From NCBI GenBank assembly GCA_021299185.1, contig JAJTHZ010000131.1:1-64000 (forward strand): a stretch of 64,000 nt of DNA. The letters are read 5' to 3'. This document shows positions 1 to 10,299 of the stretch, piece by piece (the first letter of the stretch is position 1; the number at the start of each line of letters is the position of its first letter). This DNA comes from Lysobacteraceae bacterium (GTDB taxonomy: Bacteria; Pseudomonadota; Gammaproteobacteria; Xanthomonadales; Ahniellaceae). The position numbers and the translations under genes are program-made. Below the pieces are notes generated by a model. The model ran no database searches, had not been told where the DNA came from, and saw nothing but the letters and a program-made list of their open reading frames with translations.

Positions 1-411
1 ACCCACTGCCAGCGTCGGTGGTGAACTTGCCGAGCGCGCCCGGTCGAAACGAGATCTCGAACGCACCAACACCGATCACCGAGGGGCGAAAATGACAGTG
101 AACTCGTGAGCCGACTGTCTCAAAGGTGTTGACGCGTTCCGGTCCGAGACGGGGTCGTACCAGGAGTACACTCGGACGCACGCTCCAATGGTCGGGTTGA
201 ACTCGTACCAAGCGGAGTTATGCCCAAATCCTACGCTTGTGCCGGCATTGAGGGCCGTCGACTCAGGTTGCGTGGCTGCGCTAGTCGCGAGAGGGCCTAT
301 CCCCTGCGGTTGAGGGCATGCGATCGCGGCGGGGGGCGCAGCAAAGCCTGCCGTGATGAACGCAAACAGCAGCACGGCAGATGCAGTGGGCTTGCGGTGG
401 GTCGTTGGCAT
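1..411 (-). pseudogene. Secreted protein of unknown function, frameshifted and cut by the left edge
   Basis: The ATG at 411 follows a GGAG motif at good spacing. The first ~31 residues look like a signal peptide (basic start, then a run of Ala, Leu and Phe, then AIA before Cys). The starting frame stops at 76-78. A second frame, starting near position 150 and open to the left edge, has natural composition (for example PERVNTFETVGS and GVGAFEISFRPGALG). Restoring one G to the GG pair at 144-145 joins DPVS to GPERVNTFE smoothly, so a one-base loss is the likely cause. The composition is less G+C-rich than the neighbours. No family is recognised. It could be a real pseudogene or a sequencing error. 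Confidence 0.5.
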
Positions 412-622
412 ACCGATTCTCCGTTCATCCTGTCGGGATCATGCGATGTGCCGGCGCTTGGCATGGGCCCCTGAAGCCAGCCTGTCAGCGTGTTGGACGT
501 TAGCTGCCCGAAAGTGGCCGATCAAGTGCTGTAGCGTCGATCCTGCGCTTTGTTGGGGGGTGTGAAGAGTTAGTGCGTTCTGTGCGACTGTAGACGTCTC
601 GACGCCTGCGACGCTGACAGCG
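412..622. other. Intergenic gap, no gene seen
   Basis: The gap lies between the divergent left-edge gene and the glycosylase gene. Short open frames cross it, but none has a ribosome binding site or recognisable product. It is visibly less G+C-rich than the rest of the window and probably holds the divergent promoters. I cannot assign -35/-10 boxes with confidence. Confidence 0.4.
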
Positions 623-1312
623 ATGAGCGATTCGTCCGCCCGCCCCGCCCGCAAGCCGCATCCCCGCGGCTTCGACCTCGCCGCCGCGCAGGCCGCGCTG
701 GCCAAGGCCGACAAGCCGCTCGCGAAGTGGATGGCCCGCATCGGGCCGATCGAGACGCGCTGGCGCGAACCGTTCGAGCCGGTGGATGCGCTGGCGCGCG
801 CGATCCTCTACCAGCAGTTGTCGGGCAAGGCGGCGGCGACCATCGTCGCGCGGGTCGAGGCCAGGCTGCCGCGCGGGCCGCACTTCCATCCGGAGGACCT
901 GCGCGACATCGCGGTGGAGGACCTGCGCGCGTGCGGCGTCAGCGGCAACAAGGCGGTGGCGCTGAAGGACCTCGCGGCGAAGGCGCTGGATGGCGTGGTG
1001 CCGCCGGTGCAGGAGCTGCGCTGGCTCGACAACGAGGCGCTGATCGAGCGCCTGACCGCGGTGCGCGGCATCGGCCGCTGGACGGTGGAGATGATGCTGA
1101 TGTTCCGCCTCGGCCGGCCCGACGTGCTGCCGGTCGACGACCTCGGTGTCCGCCGCGGCGCGCAGGTGCTGCGCCGCCTCGCCGAGCCGCCGAAGCCGAA
1201 GGAACTGCTGGTGCTCGGCGAACGTTGGGCGCCGTGGCGCACGCTGGCCAGTTTCTACCTGTGGCGCATCGCCGACCTCGGCAAGCCGCCGGTGAAGCGC
1301 TCGCAGTCCTGA
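623..1312 (+). CDS. alkA: DNA-3-methyladenine glycosylase II family (AlkA-like, HhH-GPD)
   Basis: This 229-residue protein is a base-excision-repair glycosylase of the HhH-GPD superfamily, expected to remove alkylated purines from DNA. The helix-hairpin-helix is visible at about 147-154 (VRGIGRWT). The following LPVDDLGV, about residues 169-176, carries the acidic residue that family members use as the catalytic Asp. It has the length of the short AlkA/Mag-type enzymes and lacks the N-terminal Ada or AlkA extension of the E. coli enzyme. It is a single gene, convergent with dsbC, whose stop lies 16 bases away. The substrate range cannot be read from the sequence. Confidence 0.9.
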   Translation: MSDSSARPARKPHPRGFDLAAAQAALAKADKPLAKWMARIGPIETRWREPFEPVDALARAILYQQLSGKAAATIVARVEARLPRGPHFHPEDLRDIAVEDLRACGVSGNKAVALKDLAAKALDGVVPPVQELRWLDNEALIERLTAVRGIGRWTVEMMLMFRLGRPDVLPVDDLGVRRGAQVLRRLAEPPKPKELLVLGERWAPWRTLASFYLWRIADLGKPPVKRSQS

Positions 1313-1328
1313 TCCGGCGCGCGGGGTT

Positions 1329-2054
1329 TCAGCGGCCGGAGGCCGGCGCGAGGCCAAGCGCGCCGGTGAGTTGCTCCACGGTCAGGTAACCGCCGAGCAC
1401 GCGGCCGTCGGCGGCGACCACGGTCGGCGTGTTCGACACGCCCAGGCGGCGCGCCAGCGCGGCGTGCTCGTCGATCGGATTGGGGCAGACCTTGTGCGGC
1501 GGCTGCTGCCCGCGCTTGGCTTCGGTCAGCGCCTCGGCGCGGTCGGCGGCGCACCAGGCCGAGACCGCCGTCGCGTGCGAGGGCGAATCGGCGCCCGCGT
1601 GCGCCAGCAGCAGGTACTCGACGCTGATGCCCGCCGCGTTGATCTGCTCGACCTGCTCGTGCAGGCGGCGGCAGTAGCCGCAGTCGATGGCGGTGAACAC
1701 GGTCACGGTGGCGCGTGGCTGCCCCGCGGCGAACACGAAGCGCCGCGTCGCCGGCACGGTCGCGAGCACCTCGCGCCGCACGTCGGCCAGCAGCGGCTCG
1801 GACAGGTTGCGCTGCGCGCGCAGGTCCCACAGCGCGCCCGCCATCAGGTAGCGGCCGTCGGCGCTGACCACCACCGTCTGCCCGCCGACTGCCGCCTCGT
1901 AGAAGCCCGGCATCGCGGCCTTGCGCAGGCCGTCCACCGGGGTTCCCGGGGCCAATCGCGCAAGCGCCTCGGAGACCGCCGATGGGACGCCCTCCTCGGT
2001 GGCGAAGGTCGGCGCGGCGAGCACGCCGAGCAGCAACAGGATCGGCGCGCGCAT
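1329..2054 (-). CDS. dsbC: Thiol:disulfide interchange protein DsbC
   Basis: This 241-residue periplasmic protein is expected to isomerise wrong disulfides in exported proteins. Residues 1-19 form a signal peptide. An N-terminal dimerisation-type domain follows, and a thioredoxin fold carries the active site CGYC at 125-128. The cis-Pro loop (SNTPTVV) lies near the end, and a second Cys pair (WC and KVC) sits in the C-terminal half, as in DsbC. I chose the ATG at 2054 because GGAGGG lies just upstream and the signal peptide begins there; an open frame continues further upstream but is not needed. It is divergent from the S9 peptidase gene. Confidence 0.93.
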   Translation of the reverse strand: MRAPILLLLGVLAAPTFATEEGVPSAVSEALARLAPGTPVDGLRKAAMPGFYEAAVGGQTVVVSADGRYLMAGALWDLRAQRNLSEPLLADVRREVLATVPATRRFVFAAGQPRATVTVFTAIDCGYCRRLHEQVEQINAAGISVEYLLLAHAGADSPSHATAVSAWCAADRAEALTEAKRGQQPPHKVCPNPIDEHAALARRLGVSNTPTVVAADGRVLGGYLTVEQLTGALGLAPASGR

Positions 2055-2175
2055 GGTCTTCCCTCCGGAGTGTCGGAGACTCGGACCCGGTCGGGCGCCG
2101 CGAGTTCCCGCGCCGCGCTTGGAACCGTTCGTGGCGCGGTGGATACTGACGTTCTGCCCGCCATGGAATCCGCCG

Positions 2176-4215
2176 ATGCGCCTGCTGCTCGCCGTCGTCC
2201 TGCTGTCCGCCGGCGGTTCCGCCGCCGCCATGCCGCCACCGCTGTCGCCGCAGGACGTGTTCGCGCTCGAGTGGGCCGAGCGCCCGCAGCTGTCGCCGGA
2301 CGGCCGCCGCATCGTCTACCAGCGCACGTTCTTCGATCCGATGAAGGACGTGCGGCGCAGCAACCTGTGGCTGGTCGACGTCGCCAGCGGCGCGCAGCGC
2401 CCGCTGACCACCGGCGCGACCAACGATCGCGGCGCGGTCTGGTCGCCGGATGGCCGCCGGATCGCGTGGGTGGCGAGCGACGGGACCTCGACGCAGATCT
2501 TCGTGCGCTGGCTGGACGGCGGCGAGACCGCGCGCATCACCCGCCTGCAGCAGTCGCCCGGCAACCTCGCTTGGTCGCCGGATGGCCGCCGCATCGCCTT
2601 CACCGCGCGGGTGCCGGCGGAATCGAAGCCGCTGGCGACCGACCTGCCGAAGCCGCCGAAGGGCGCCGAGTGGGCGCCGCCGATGAAGGTCATCGAGCGC
2701 TTCACCTGGCGCTTCGACGGTGCCGGCGAGATCGAGCCGGGCTACAGCCACCTGTTCGTGGTCTCCGCCGACGGCGGTGCGCCGCGCCAGGTCACGCAGG
2801 GCGAGCACGACTTCGACGGGCCGCTGGCATGGACCCGCGACGGCGGTTCGATCCTGCTGGCGGCGAACCCGGTCGACGGCGCCGAGCTCGATCCGCTGGA
2901 AAGCGATCTCTACCGGGTGGCGCTCGCCGATGGCGCGCTGACCCGCCTGACCACCCGCGACGGGCCCGACAACAGCCCTTCGCTGTCGGCAAACGGGCGC
3001 TACGTGGCGTACGTCGGTTTCGAGGACCGGCGCCTCGGCTACCAGAACGCGGTGCTGTCGGTGCTGGACCTTCAGACCGGCGAGACCCGCGCGCTCACCG
3101 GCGGCTTGGACCGCACGATCGACAATCCGCAGTGGGACGGCGATCGCGGGATCTGGTTCCACTTCGACGACCGCGGCGTGACCCGCATCGGCTGGATCGC
3201 CGCGCGCGGCGGCGAGGTGCAGGTGGTCGCGAGCGACCTCGGCGGCACCGCGATGGGGCGTCCCTACGACGGGGGCTCGCTGCATGCGGTGGGCGGTCGC
3301 GTGGCCTACACCCACAACAGCAATGAACGGCCGGCCGACGTGGCGGTGGTCGAGCGCGGCGGTCGCCCGCGCGTGCTGACCGCGCTCAGCGAGGACCTGC
3401 TCGCCGCGCGCACCCTCGGCAAGGTCGAGGAACTCACCTGGAAGTCGTCCTTCGACCAGCGCGAGGTGCAGGGCTGGCTGGTCTACCCGCCGGGCTTCGA
3501 TGCGACGAGGAAGTACCCGCTGCTGCTCGAGATCCACGGCGGCCCGTTCGCCAACTACGGCCCGCGTTTCGCGCCCGAGATCCAGCTCTACGCCGCCAGG
3601 GGCTACCTGGTGCTGTTCACCAACCCGCGCGGCAGCACCAGCTACGGCGAGGAATTCGCCAACCTGATCCACCACAACTATCCGGGCCAGGACTACGACG
3701 ACCTGATCAGCGGCGTCGACGCGGTCATTGCGCGCGGCAACGTGGACGAGAAGAACCTGTTCGTCACCGGCGGCAGCGGCGGCGGCGTGCTCACGGCCTG
3801 GATCGTCGGCCACACCGACCGCTTCCGCGCGGCGGTGGTGGCCAAGCCGGTGATCAACTGGTACTCGTTCGTGCTGACCGCCGATGCCTACGGCTTCTTC
3901 TCGCAGTACTGGTTCCCGGGCAAGCCCTGGGACCACGTCGAGCATTACATGAAGCGTTCGCCGATCTCCTACGTGAAGAACGTCCGCACGCCGACCATGC
4001 TGATCACCGGCGAGGCCGACCTGCGCACGCCGATCTCGGAATCGGAGCAGTACTTCCAGGCGCTGAAGCTGCTCGGCGTGCCGACCGCCCTGGTACGGAT
4101 CCCCGGGGCCTCGCATTCGATCAACCAGCGCCCGAGCCAGATGGTCGGGCAGGTGCTGAACAGCGCCGCGTGGTTCGAGCGCCACCGCCATCGCGACGAG
4201 GCGGCGGCGAAGTAG
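2176..4215 (+). CDS. S9 family prolyl oligopeptidase-like peptidase, secreted
   Basis: This 679-residue protein has a short signal peptide (about 1-18), a TolB/WD40-like beta-propeller with several SPDGRRI repeats (about 40-390), and a C-terminal alpha/beta-hydrolase domain (about 430-670). The catalytic triad can be placed at Ser534 in GGSGGG, Asp615 in GEADLRTP and His647 in GASHSIN. The nucleophile elbow has Gly where many S9C enzymes have Tyr. Such enzymes cut short peptides in the periplasm or outside the cell. The ATG at 2176 is chosen for the signal peptide; the open frame extends upstream without a better start. It may be a dipeptidyl- or acylaminoacyl-peptidase; the specificity is not visible. 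Confidence 0.93.
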   Translation: MRLLLAVVLLSAGGSAAAMPPPLSPQDVFALEWAERPQLSPDGRRIVYQRTFFDPMKDVRRSNLWLVDVASGAQRPLTTGATNDRGAVWSPDGRRIAWVASDGTSTQIFVRWLDGGETARITRLQQSPGNLAWSPDGRRIAFTARVPAESKPLATDLPKPPKGAEWAPPMKVIERFTWRFDGAGEIEPGYSHLFVVSADGGAPRQVTQGEHDFDGPLAWTRDGGSILLAANPVDGAELDPLESDLYRVALADGALTRLTTRDGPDNSPSLSANGRYVAYVGFEDRRLGYQNAVLSVLDLQTGETRALTGGLDRTIDNPQWDGDRGIWFHFDDRGVTRIGWIAARGGEVQVVASDLGGTAMGRPYDGGSLHAVGGRVAYTHNSNERPADVAVVERGGRPRVLTALSEDLLAARTLGKVEELTWKSSFDQREVQGWLVYPPGFDATRKYPLLLEIHGGPFANYGPRFAPEIQLYAARGYLVLFTNPRGSTSYGEEFANLIHHNYPGQDYDDLISGVDAVIARGNVDEKNLFVTGGSGGGVLTAWIVGHTDRFRAAVVAKPVINWYSFVLTADAYGFFSQYWFPGKPWDHVEHYMKRSPISYVKNVRTPTMLITGEADLRTPISESEQYFQALKLLGVPTALVRIPGASHSINQRPSQMVGQVLNSAAWFERHRHRDEAAAK

Positions 4216-4251
4216 GCGGTTTCGCGCGGGAACCGGTTGGCGGGAGCAATG

Positions 4252-4350
4252 AGGGCCCAGGGCTCAGGGCCCAGGGCCCAGTGCGCAGGGCCCAGGGCGC
4301 GATGATCACACCGGCTTTTCTGGGCCCTGTACCCTGGGCCCTGGGCCCTG
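4252..4350. repeat. GGGCCCAGGG repeat array with inverted arms (locus 1)
   Basis: This gap between two convergent genes carries a left arm (4252-4297) with repeated GGGCCCAGGG units. After about 22 bases comes a right arm (4320-4350) with the reverse complement CCCTGGGCCC, including one TACCCTGGGCCC unit. The two arms can pair into a long hairpin. Similar arrays lie at 16302, 37410 and 54801. It may act as a bidirectional terminator, but there is no clean T-run. Its origin is unknown. Confidence 0.85.
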
Positions 4351-4402
4351 ACCGCAACAAAAACGCCAGACCGCACGGACGCGACGCCAACGACTACCCC
4401 AA

Positions 4403-4909
4403 TCAGCCGACCTCGCAGGCAATCCGCCGCAGCGCCAGCGCGAACGCGCCCTGCTGGCGGTCGGCGACCATCAAGCCGAGCGTGCTCACTGCGGCGGGAT
4501 CGAGCGGCGGGGCGGCGACCGTGCGCCCGCGGAACGTCGGCGCGAAGGCGGCGGTCGGCAGCCGCACCTCGCTCCATTGGTCGGTCGCGGGCGTGAACGC
4601 CGCCTGGTAGTTGACGTCGTCGAAGCGCCCACCGGTGCGCAGGTTGAGCTTGTAGCGGCGGCCGTCGCCGCGCACGACCAGCGCGAAGGCATGGATCGCG
4701 CCGATTGCCGTCGGCATCGCGACAGGTGCGCGAACCGACGCGAAGCCGCCGCCCCGGTCGAGCGACAGCAGGCCCTCGAACACGGCGTGCCCGGCGGGAT
4801 CGTGGCGCACGCGGCTGCGCGAGACGCCGCCCATCACGCGATCGTCGACCGGCTCCCAGGCGGCGGCGACGCGTGCGTCGTCGAACCGCATCAGGTCCAC
4901 GCTCGGCAT
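4403..4909 (-). CDS. CIA30-like (NADH:ubiquinone oxidoreductase intermediate-associated protein 30) domain protein
   Basis: This 168-residue protein matches the CIA30/beta-jelly-roll family in its ordered motifs: DDRVMGGVSRS near residue 25, FEGLLSLDRGGGFASVR near 45-62, then a core ending in FRGR and GLMVADRQQGAFAL. Bacterial members are of unknown function; the name comes from a mitochondrial complex I assembly factor. No signal peptide is visible. The gene lies 14 bases downstream of the stop of the oxidoreductase gene on the same strand, so the two are probably co-transcribed. The frame stays open upstream, but the ATG at 4909 fits the family start. Confidence 0.8.
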   Translation of the reverse strand: MPSVDLMRFDDARVAAAWEPVDDRVMGGVSRSRVRHDPAGHAVFEGLLSLDRGGGFASVRAPVAMPTAIGAIHAFALVVRGDGRRYKLNLRTGGRFDDVNYQAAFTPATDQWSEVRLPTAAFAPTFRGRTVAAPPLDPAAVSTLGLMVADRQQGAFALALRRIACEVG

Positions 4910-4923
4910 GTCGCCGCCCCGGA

Positions 4924-6159
4924 TCAGTCGTCGAGGAACGCGAAGCGCACGCCGGCGTGCGCGACCAGGCGCTCGACGAGGCGGTCGCCGAGCACGGTCG
5001 CCGGCGTCCAGAAGCCGCCCGGCCGGCGCTTCCGCCCGCGGTCGCCGGCCAGCGCGATCGCCGCCTCGCCGAACATCTTGCCGGTGGAGCCGTAGCCCGG
5101 GTCGCGGTCGCCAGTCACCTGCAGGACGAGGCGCGCATCGCCCGGGCCCTCGCCGAAAAAGCGCAGTTCCCAGCGGCCGTGGCGCTGCTGCTCCGGGCTC
5201 GGGCCCTCGCCGGGCGCCGGCAACACGAAGCGCTGCAGCGCGGCGCGCAGCGGCGGCAGCACGCCCGCCGCGAGGCCCGCCGCCAGCGCGCCGGCCATCG
5301 CGGTGGCGCGCGCGCGGCCGGCGAGGCCCGGGCCGCAGTACACCGCCTCGTCGTAGCGGAAGCCGCGGCCGTAGGCCTGCCCGGACAGCGCATTGGAGCG
5401 ATGCACCACGCGGGTGTTGATTGCCGCCATCACGAACGGCGCGACCCAGGCGCGCGCTGCATCGTCGTACTCGGGCAGGCGCACCTCGGGCTGGCGCGGG
5501 CGCCTGGCGCGCGAACTTGGGCACAGCGCGTAGGGATCGGCCAGGGTGCGCCGCAGCGCCGGGTCGCGCCGCGCCTCGTCGACCACGTTGAGCAGGCTGG
5601 CGATGGTGCCGCCGGAGAACCCGCCGCGCATGGTCCACACGCGCGCCCTGATGCGCTCGAGGGGCGCGCCGAAGCGGGCCACGGCCTCGCGCTGCAGCAC
5701 GTGCACGCCGAGGTCGGAGGGCAGGGAGTCGAAGCCGCAGCAGTGCACGATGCGGGCGCCGCTGCGGACGGCCGCGCGCTGGTGGCGCGCGATCATCCGG
5801 CGTACCCACTGGACTTCGCCGGTCAGGTCGCAGTAATCGGTGCCGGCGGCCACGCAGGCGGCGACCAGCGGGTCGCCGTACAGCGCGTAGGGGCCGACGG
5901 TGGACGCCACGACCCGGGTGCGTGCGCACAGCGCGCGCAGCGCCGCGTCGTCGCCGGCATCGGCGACGATCACCGGCAACTTCGCCGCGGCACGGCCGAG
6001 CAGGTCGCGCAGCGCGTGCAGGCGCTCGGGCGAGCGACCGCTGATCGCCCAGCGCAGGTCGCGGCCGACGCCATGCGTCGCGACCAGGTGTTCGGCCACG
6101 ATGCGGCCGACGAAACTGGTGGCGCCGTGCAGCACGAGATCGAAGGCGGGGCGGGGCAT
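4924..6159 (-). CDS. Saccharopine dehydrogenase-like NAD(P)-binding oxidoreductase (trans-acting enoyl reductase type)
   Basis: This 411-residue protein has an N-terminal Rossmann fold whose glycine motif reads LHGATSFVGR (about residues 10-19). TYCDLTGE and the CCGFDSLPSDLG signature are both typical of the saccharopine-dehydrogenase-like family that includes mycobacterial trans-acting enoyl reductases and eukaryotic SCCPDH. A hydrophobic stretch (AMAGALAAGLAAGVLPPL) near residue 300 could touch a membrane. The ATG at 6159 has GGAGG at ideal spacing; another ATG at 6183 lacks one. It is probably transcribed with the CIA30-like gene. The substrate is unknown; lipid-related reduction is a family-level guess. 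Confidence 0.85.
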   Translation of the reverse strand: MPRPAFDLVLHGATSFVGRIVAEHLVATHGVGRDLRWAISGRSPERLHALRDLLGRAAAKLPVIVADAGDDAALRALCARTRVVASTVGPYALYGDPLVAACVAAGTDYCDLTGEVQWVRRMIARHQRAAVRSGARIVHCCGFDSLPSDLGVHVLQREAVARFGAPLERIRARVWTMRGGFSGGTIASLLNVVDEARRDPALRRTLADPYALCPSSRARRPRQPEVRLPEYDDAARAWVAPFVMAAINTRVVHRSNALSGQAYGRGFRYDEAVYCGPGLAGRARATAMAGALAAGLAAGVLPPLRAALQRFVLPAPGEGPSPEQQRHGRWELRFFGEGPGDARLVLQVTGDRDPGYGSTGKMFGEAAIALAGDRGRKRRPGGFWTPATVLGDRLVERLVAHAGVRFAFLDD

Positions 6160-6252
6160 GGCGGGGTCCTCCGGGCGACCCATGATCATACGCCGGCGCG
6201 TGGCGGCGGATCGCGCTACGCTTTTGCGCGACGCGATCGGGGAGGATCGGAC

Positions 6253-6654
6253 ATGGCGCGCGTGACCGGCATCGGTGGCATCTTCTTCAAGGCCCGCGAC
6301 CCGGCGGCGCTGGCAGCGTGGTACCAGCGCCACCTCGGGATCGACCTGCAGCCCTGGGGCGGCGCGGCGTTCACCTGGTCCACGCCCGGCCGCGTCGAGC
6401 CCGACGGCGGCGTGACCGTGTGGAACATCATGCCGGCGTCGTCGACCTATCTCGACCCGAGCACGGCACCGTTCATGGTCAACTACCGCGTCGACGACCT
6501 CGACGCGCTGCTGGCGAAACTGCGCGCCGAGGGCTGCGCGGTGGACGCCAAGGTCGAGCGCTCGGAGTACGGCGCCTTCGGCTGGGTGATGGACCCCGAG
6601 GGCCACCGGATCGAACTCTGGCAGCCGCCCGCGGGCGGACCGCCCGGCGCCTGA
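6253..6654 (+). CDS. VOC superfamily protein (glyoxalase/bleomycin resistance-like)
   Basis: This 133-residue single-domain VOC protein has the paired beta-alpha-beta-beta-beta halves. The first starts with GIGGIFFKARDPAALAAWY, and the second ends in FGWVMDPEGHRIELWQP, where the Glu of IELW is the usual metal ligand. GGAGGATCGGAC before the ATG at 6253 is a good ribosome binding site. Substrate and metal are not predictable. The stop codon is directly followed by the stop of the convergent ppx gene, with no bases between. Confidence 0.88.
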   Translation: MARVTGIGGIFFKARDPAALAAWYQRHLGIDLQPWGGAAFTWSTPGRVEPDGGVTVWNIMPASSTYLDPSTAPFMVNYRVDDLDALLAKLRAEGCAVDAKVERSEYGAFGWVMDPEGHRIELWQPPAGGPPGA

Positions 6655-8160
6655 TCAGCCCGCCGCGACCTGCAGCTTGAGGTTCAGGTCGCCGAGGTAT
6701 TTGCGCTCCTGCTCGAGGTCGGCGCGGGTCAGCGGGTGGGTGTCGAGCCACTGCCGCGGCAGGGCGAGGCGCAGCGATTTTTCGCCGGCCTTGAGCGCCA
6801 GCGGCGGCAGCGGTTCCGGCGCGCGCGCGCGGTGCAGCAGCGCGGACAGCCGCAGCAGCACGGCCAGTCGCGCGGCAGGTACCGCGAGGCGGCCGGGCAG
6901 GGCGTTGAGCACGTCGAGCGGGATCGAACGCCGCTGCGCGCGCACCACGAAGGCCAGCGCCTGCTGCTCCTGGTGGCCGAAGCCGAACAGGTCGGACTGG
7001 CCGACCAGGTAGGCGCCGTGCACGTGGTGCTGGCTGTGCGCGATGGTCAGCCCGATCTCATGCACGCGCGCGCACCAGGCCAGCCACATGCGGTGGTCGT
7101 CGTCGAGTTCCCAGTCGGCGGCGACCTGGTCGAACAGGGTCAGCGCGGTGGCCTCGACGCGGCCGGCCTGCGCACGGTCGGCGCCGTAGCGGCTGGCGAG
7201 CCCCTCGATGCTGGCCTCGCGCGGGTCGGTGTGCGCGGCGCGCCCGACCATGTCGTACAGCAGGCCCTCGCGCATCGCCGTGTCGCAGACGCGCATGCGC
7301 TCGATGCCGAGCGCGCGGAACACGGTGTCGAGGATCACCGCGCCGCCGGCGATCACCGGCCGGCGGTCTTCGGACAGGCCCGGCAGGCGGATGCGCTCGA
7401 TCTCGGCCGCGTCCAGCAGGCGCTCGCGGATCTCGTCGAGGCCGGCGCGCGTGACCACGTTGTCGCCGTGCCCGAGCGCCTCGTTCACCGCGCCGAGCGC
7501 GCGCGCGGTGCCGGACGACCCGATCGATTCCTTCCAGCCCACCGCGCGGTAGGCGGCGGCGAACTGCTGCAGTTCGACCTCGATCTCGGTCTGCGCCTTC
7601 TGCCAGCGCTTGCGGGTGAGCTTGCCGTCGTCGAAGAAGCGCAGGGTGCTCGCCACGCAGCCCATCTGCAGGCTCTCGGTCTCCAGCGCCTCGAACTCGC
7701 GGCCGATGATGAACTCGGTGCTGCCGCCGCCGATGTCGACCACCAGGCGGCGCTCGCGCGAGCGCGGCAGGCCGTGCGCCACGCCGAGGTAGATCAGGCG
7801 CGCCTCTTCGCGGCCCGACACCACCGAGATCGGCTGGCCGAGCGCGGTCTCGGCGGTGAGCAGGAAGGCGCGCGGGCTGCGCAGGCGGCGCACGGTGTTG
7901 GTGGCTACCGCGCGCACCCGTTCCGGCGGGAACTCGCGCAGGCGCTGGCCGAAGCGGGCCAGGCACGACAGCGCCTTGCGGTGGCGCTCGGGTTCCAGCG
8001 TGCCGTCGGGGCGCAGGCCGAGCGCCATCCGCACGGTCTCGCGCACGCGGTCGATCACCCGCAGGTCGCCGTGCTCGAAGCGCGCCACCACCAGGTGGAA
8101 GCTGTTCGAGCCGAGGTCCACCGCCGCCAGCAGGTCGCCTTCCTTCAAGCGCGTGTCCAT
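6655..8160 (-). CDS. ppx: Exopolyphosphatase Ppx
   Basis: This 501-residue Ppx/GppA phosphatase has the ASKHA-fold start DLGSNSFHLVV (about 17-27) and the phosphate-binding loop DIGGGSTEF (about 140-150), which contains the catalytic Glu. An HD-like C-terminal half carries the VHEIGLTIAHSQHH stretch. It releases phosphate from the ends of polyphosphate chains. It starts 10 bases after the ppk stop, so the enzymes that make and break polyphosphate are in one transcript. The GppA alternative is less likely given the ppk neighbour and full two-domain length. Confidence 0.95.
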   Translation of the reverse strand: MDTRLKEGDLLAAVDLGSNSFHLVVARFEHGDLRVIDRVRETVRMALGLRPDGTLEPERHRKALSCLARFGQRLREFPPERVRAVATNTVRRLRSPRAFLLTAETALGQPISVVSGREEARLIYLGVAHGLPRSRERRLVVDIGGGSTEFIIGREFEALETESLQMGCVASTLRFFDDGKLTRKRWQKAQTEIEVELQQFAAAYRAVGWKESIGSSGTARALGAVNEALGHGDNVVTRAGLDEIRERLLDAAEIERIRLPGLSEDRRPVIAGGAVILDTVFRALGIERMRVCDTAMREGLLYDMVGRAAHTDPREASIEGLASRYGADRAQAGRVEATALTLFDQVAADWELDDDHRMWLAWCARVHEIGLTIAHSQHHVHGAYLVGQSDLFGFGHQEQQALAFVVRAQRRSIPLDVLNALPGRLAVPAARLAVLLRLSALLHRARAPEPLPPLALKAGEKSLRLALPRQWLDTHPLTRADLEQERKYLGDLNLKLQVAAG

Positions 8161-8170
8161 CGGCGCGGGC

Positions 8171-10237
<2,067 letters not shown>

Positions 10238-10299
10238 GGGGTATCCCGGGGCGTGGGGCGATTATCGCGGCCGCGCGCGACGGTTCAAGGCGGGAGCGC

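Noticed and set aside
480-520. GTTGGACGTTAGC, resembling an integron attC core site
   Set aside because: No matching inverse core site at the right distance and no integrase or cassette array.
1255-4191. A 978-codon minus-strand open frame covering dsbC and the S9 peptidase gene
   Set aside because: Its composition is typical of an antisense shadow, and both strands already carry clear genes there.
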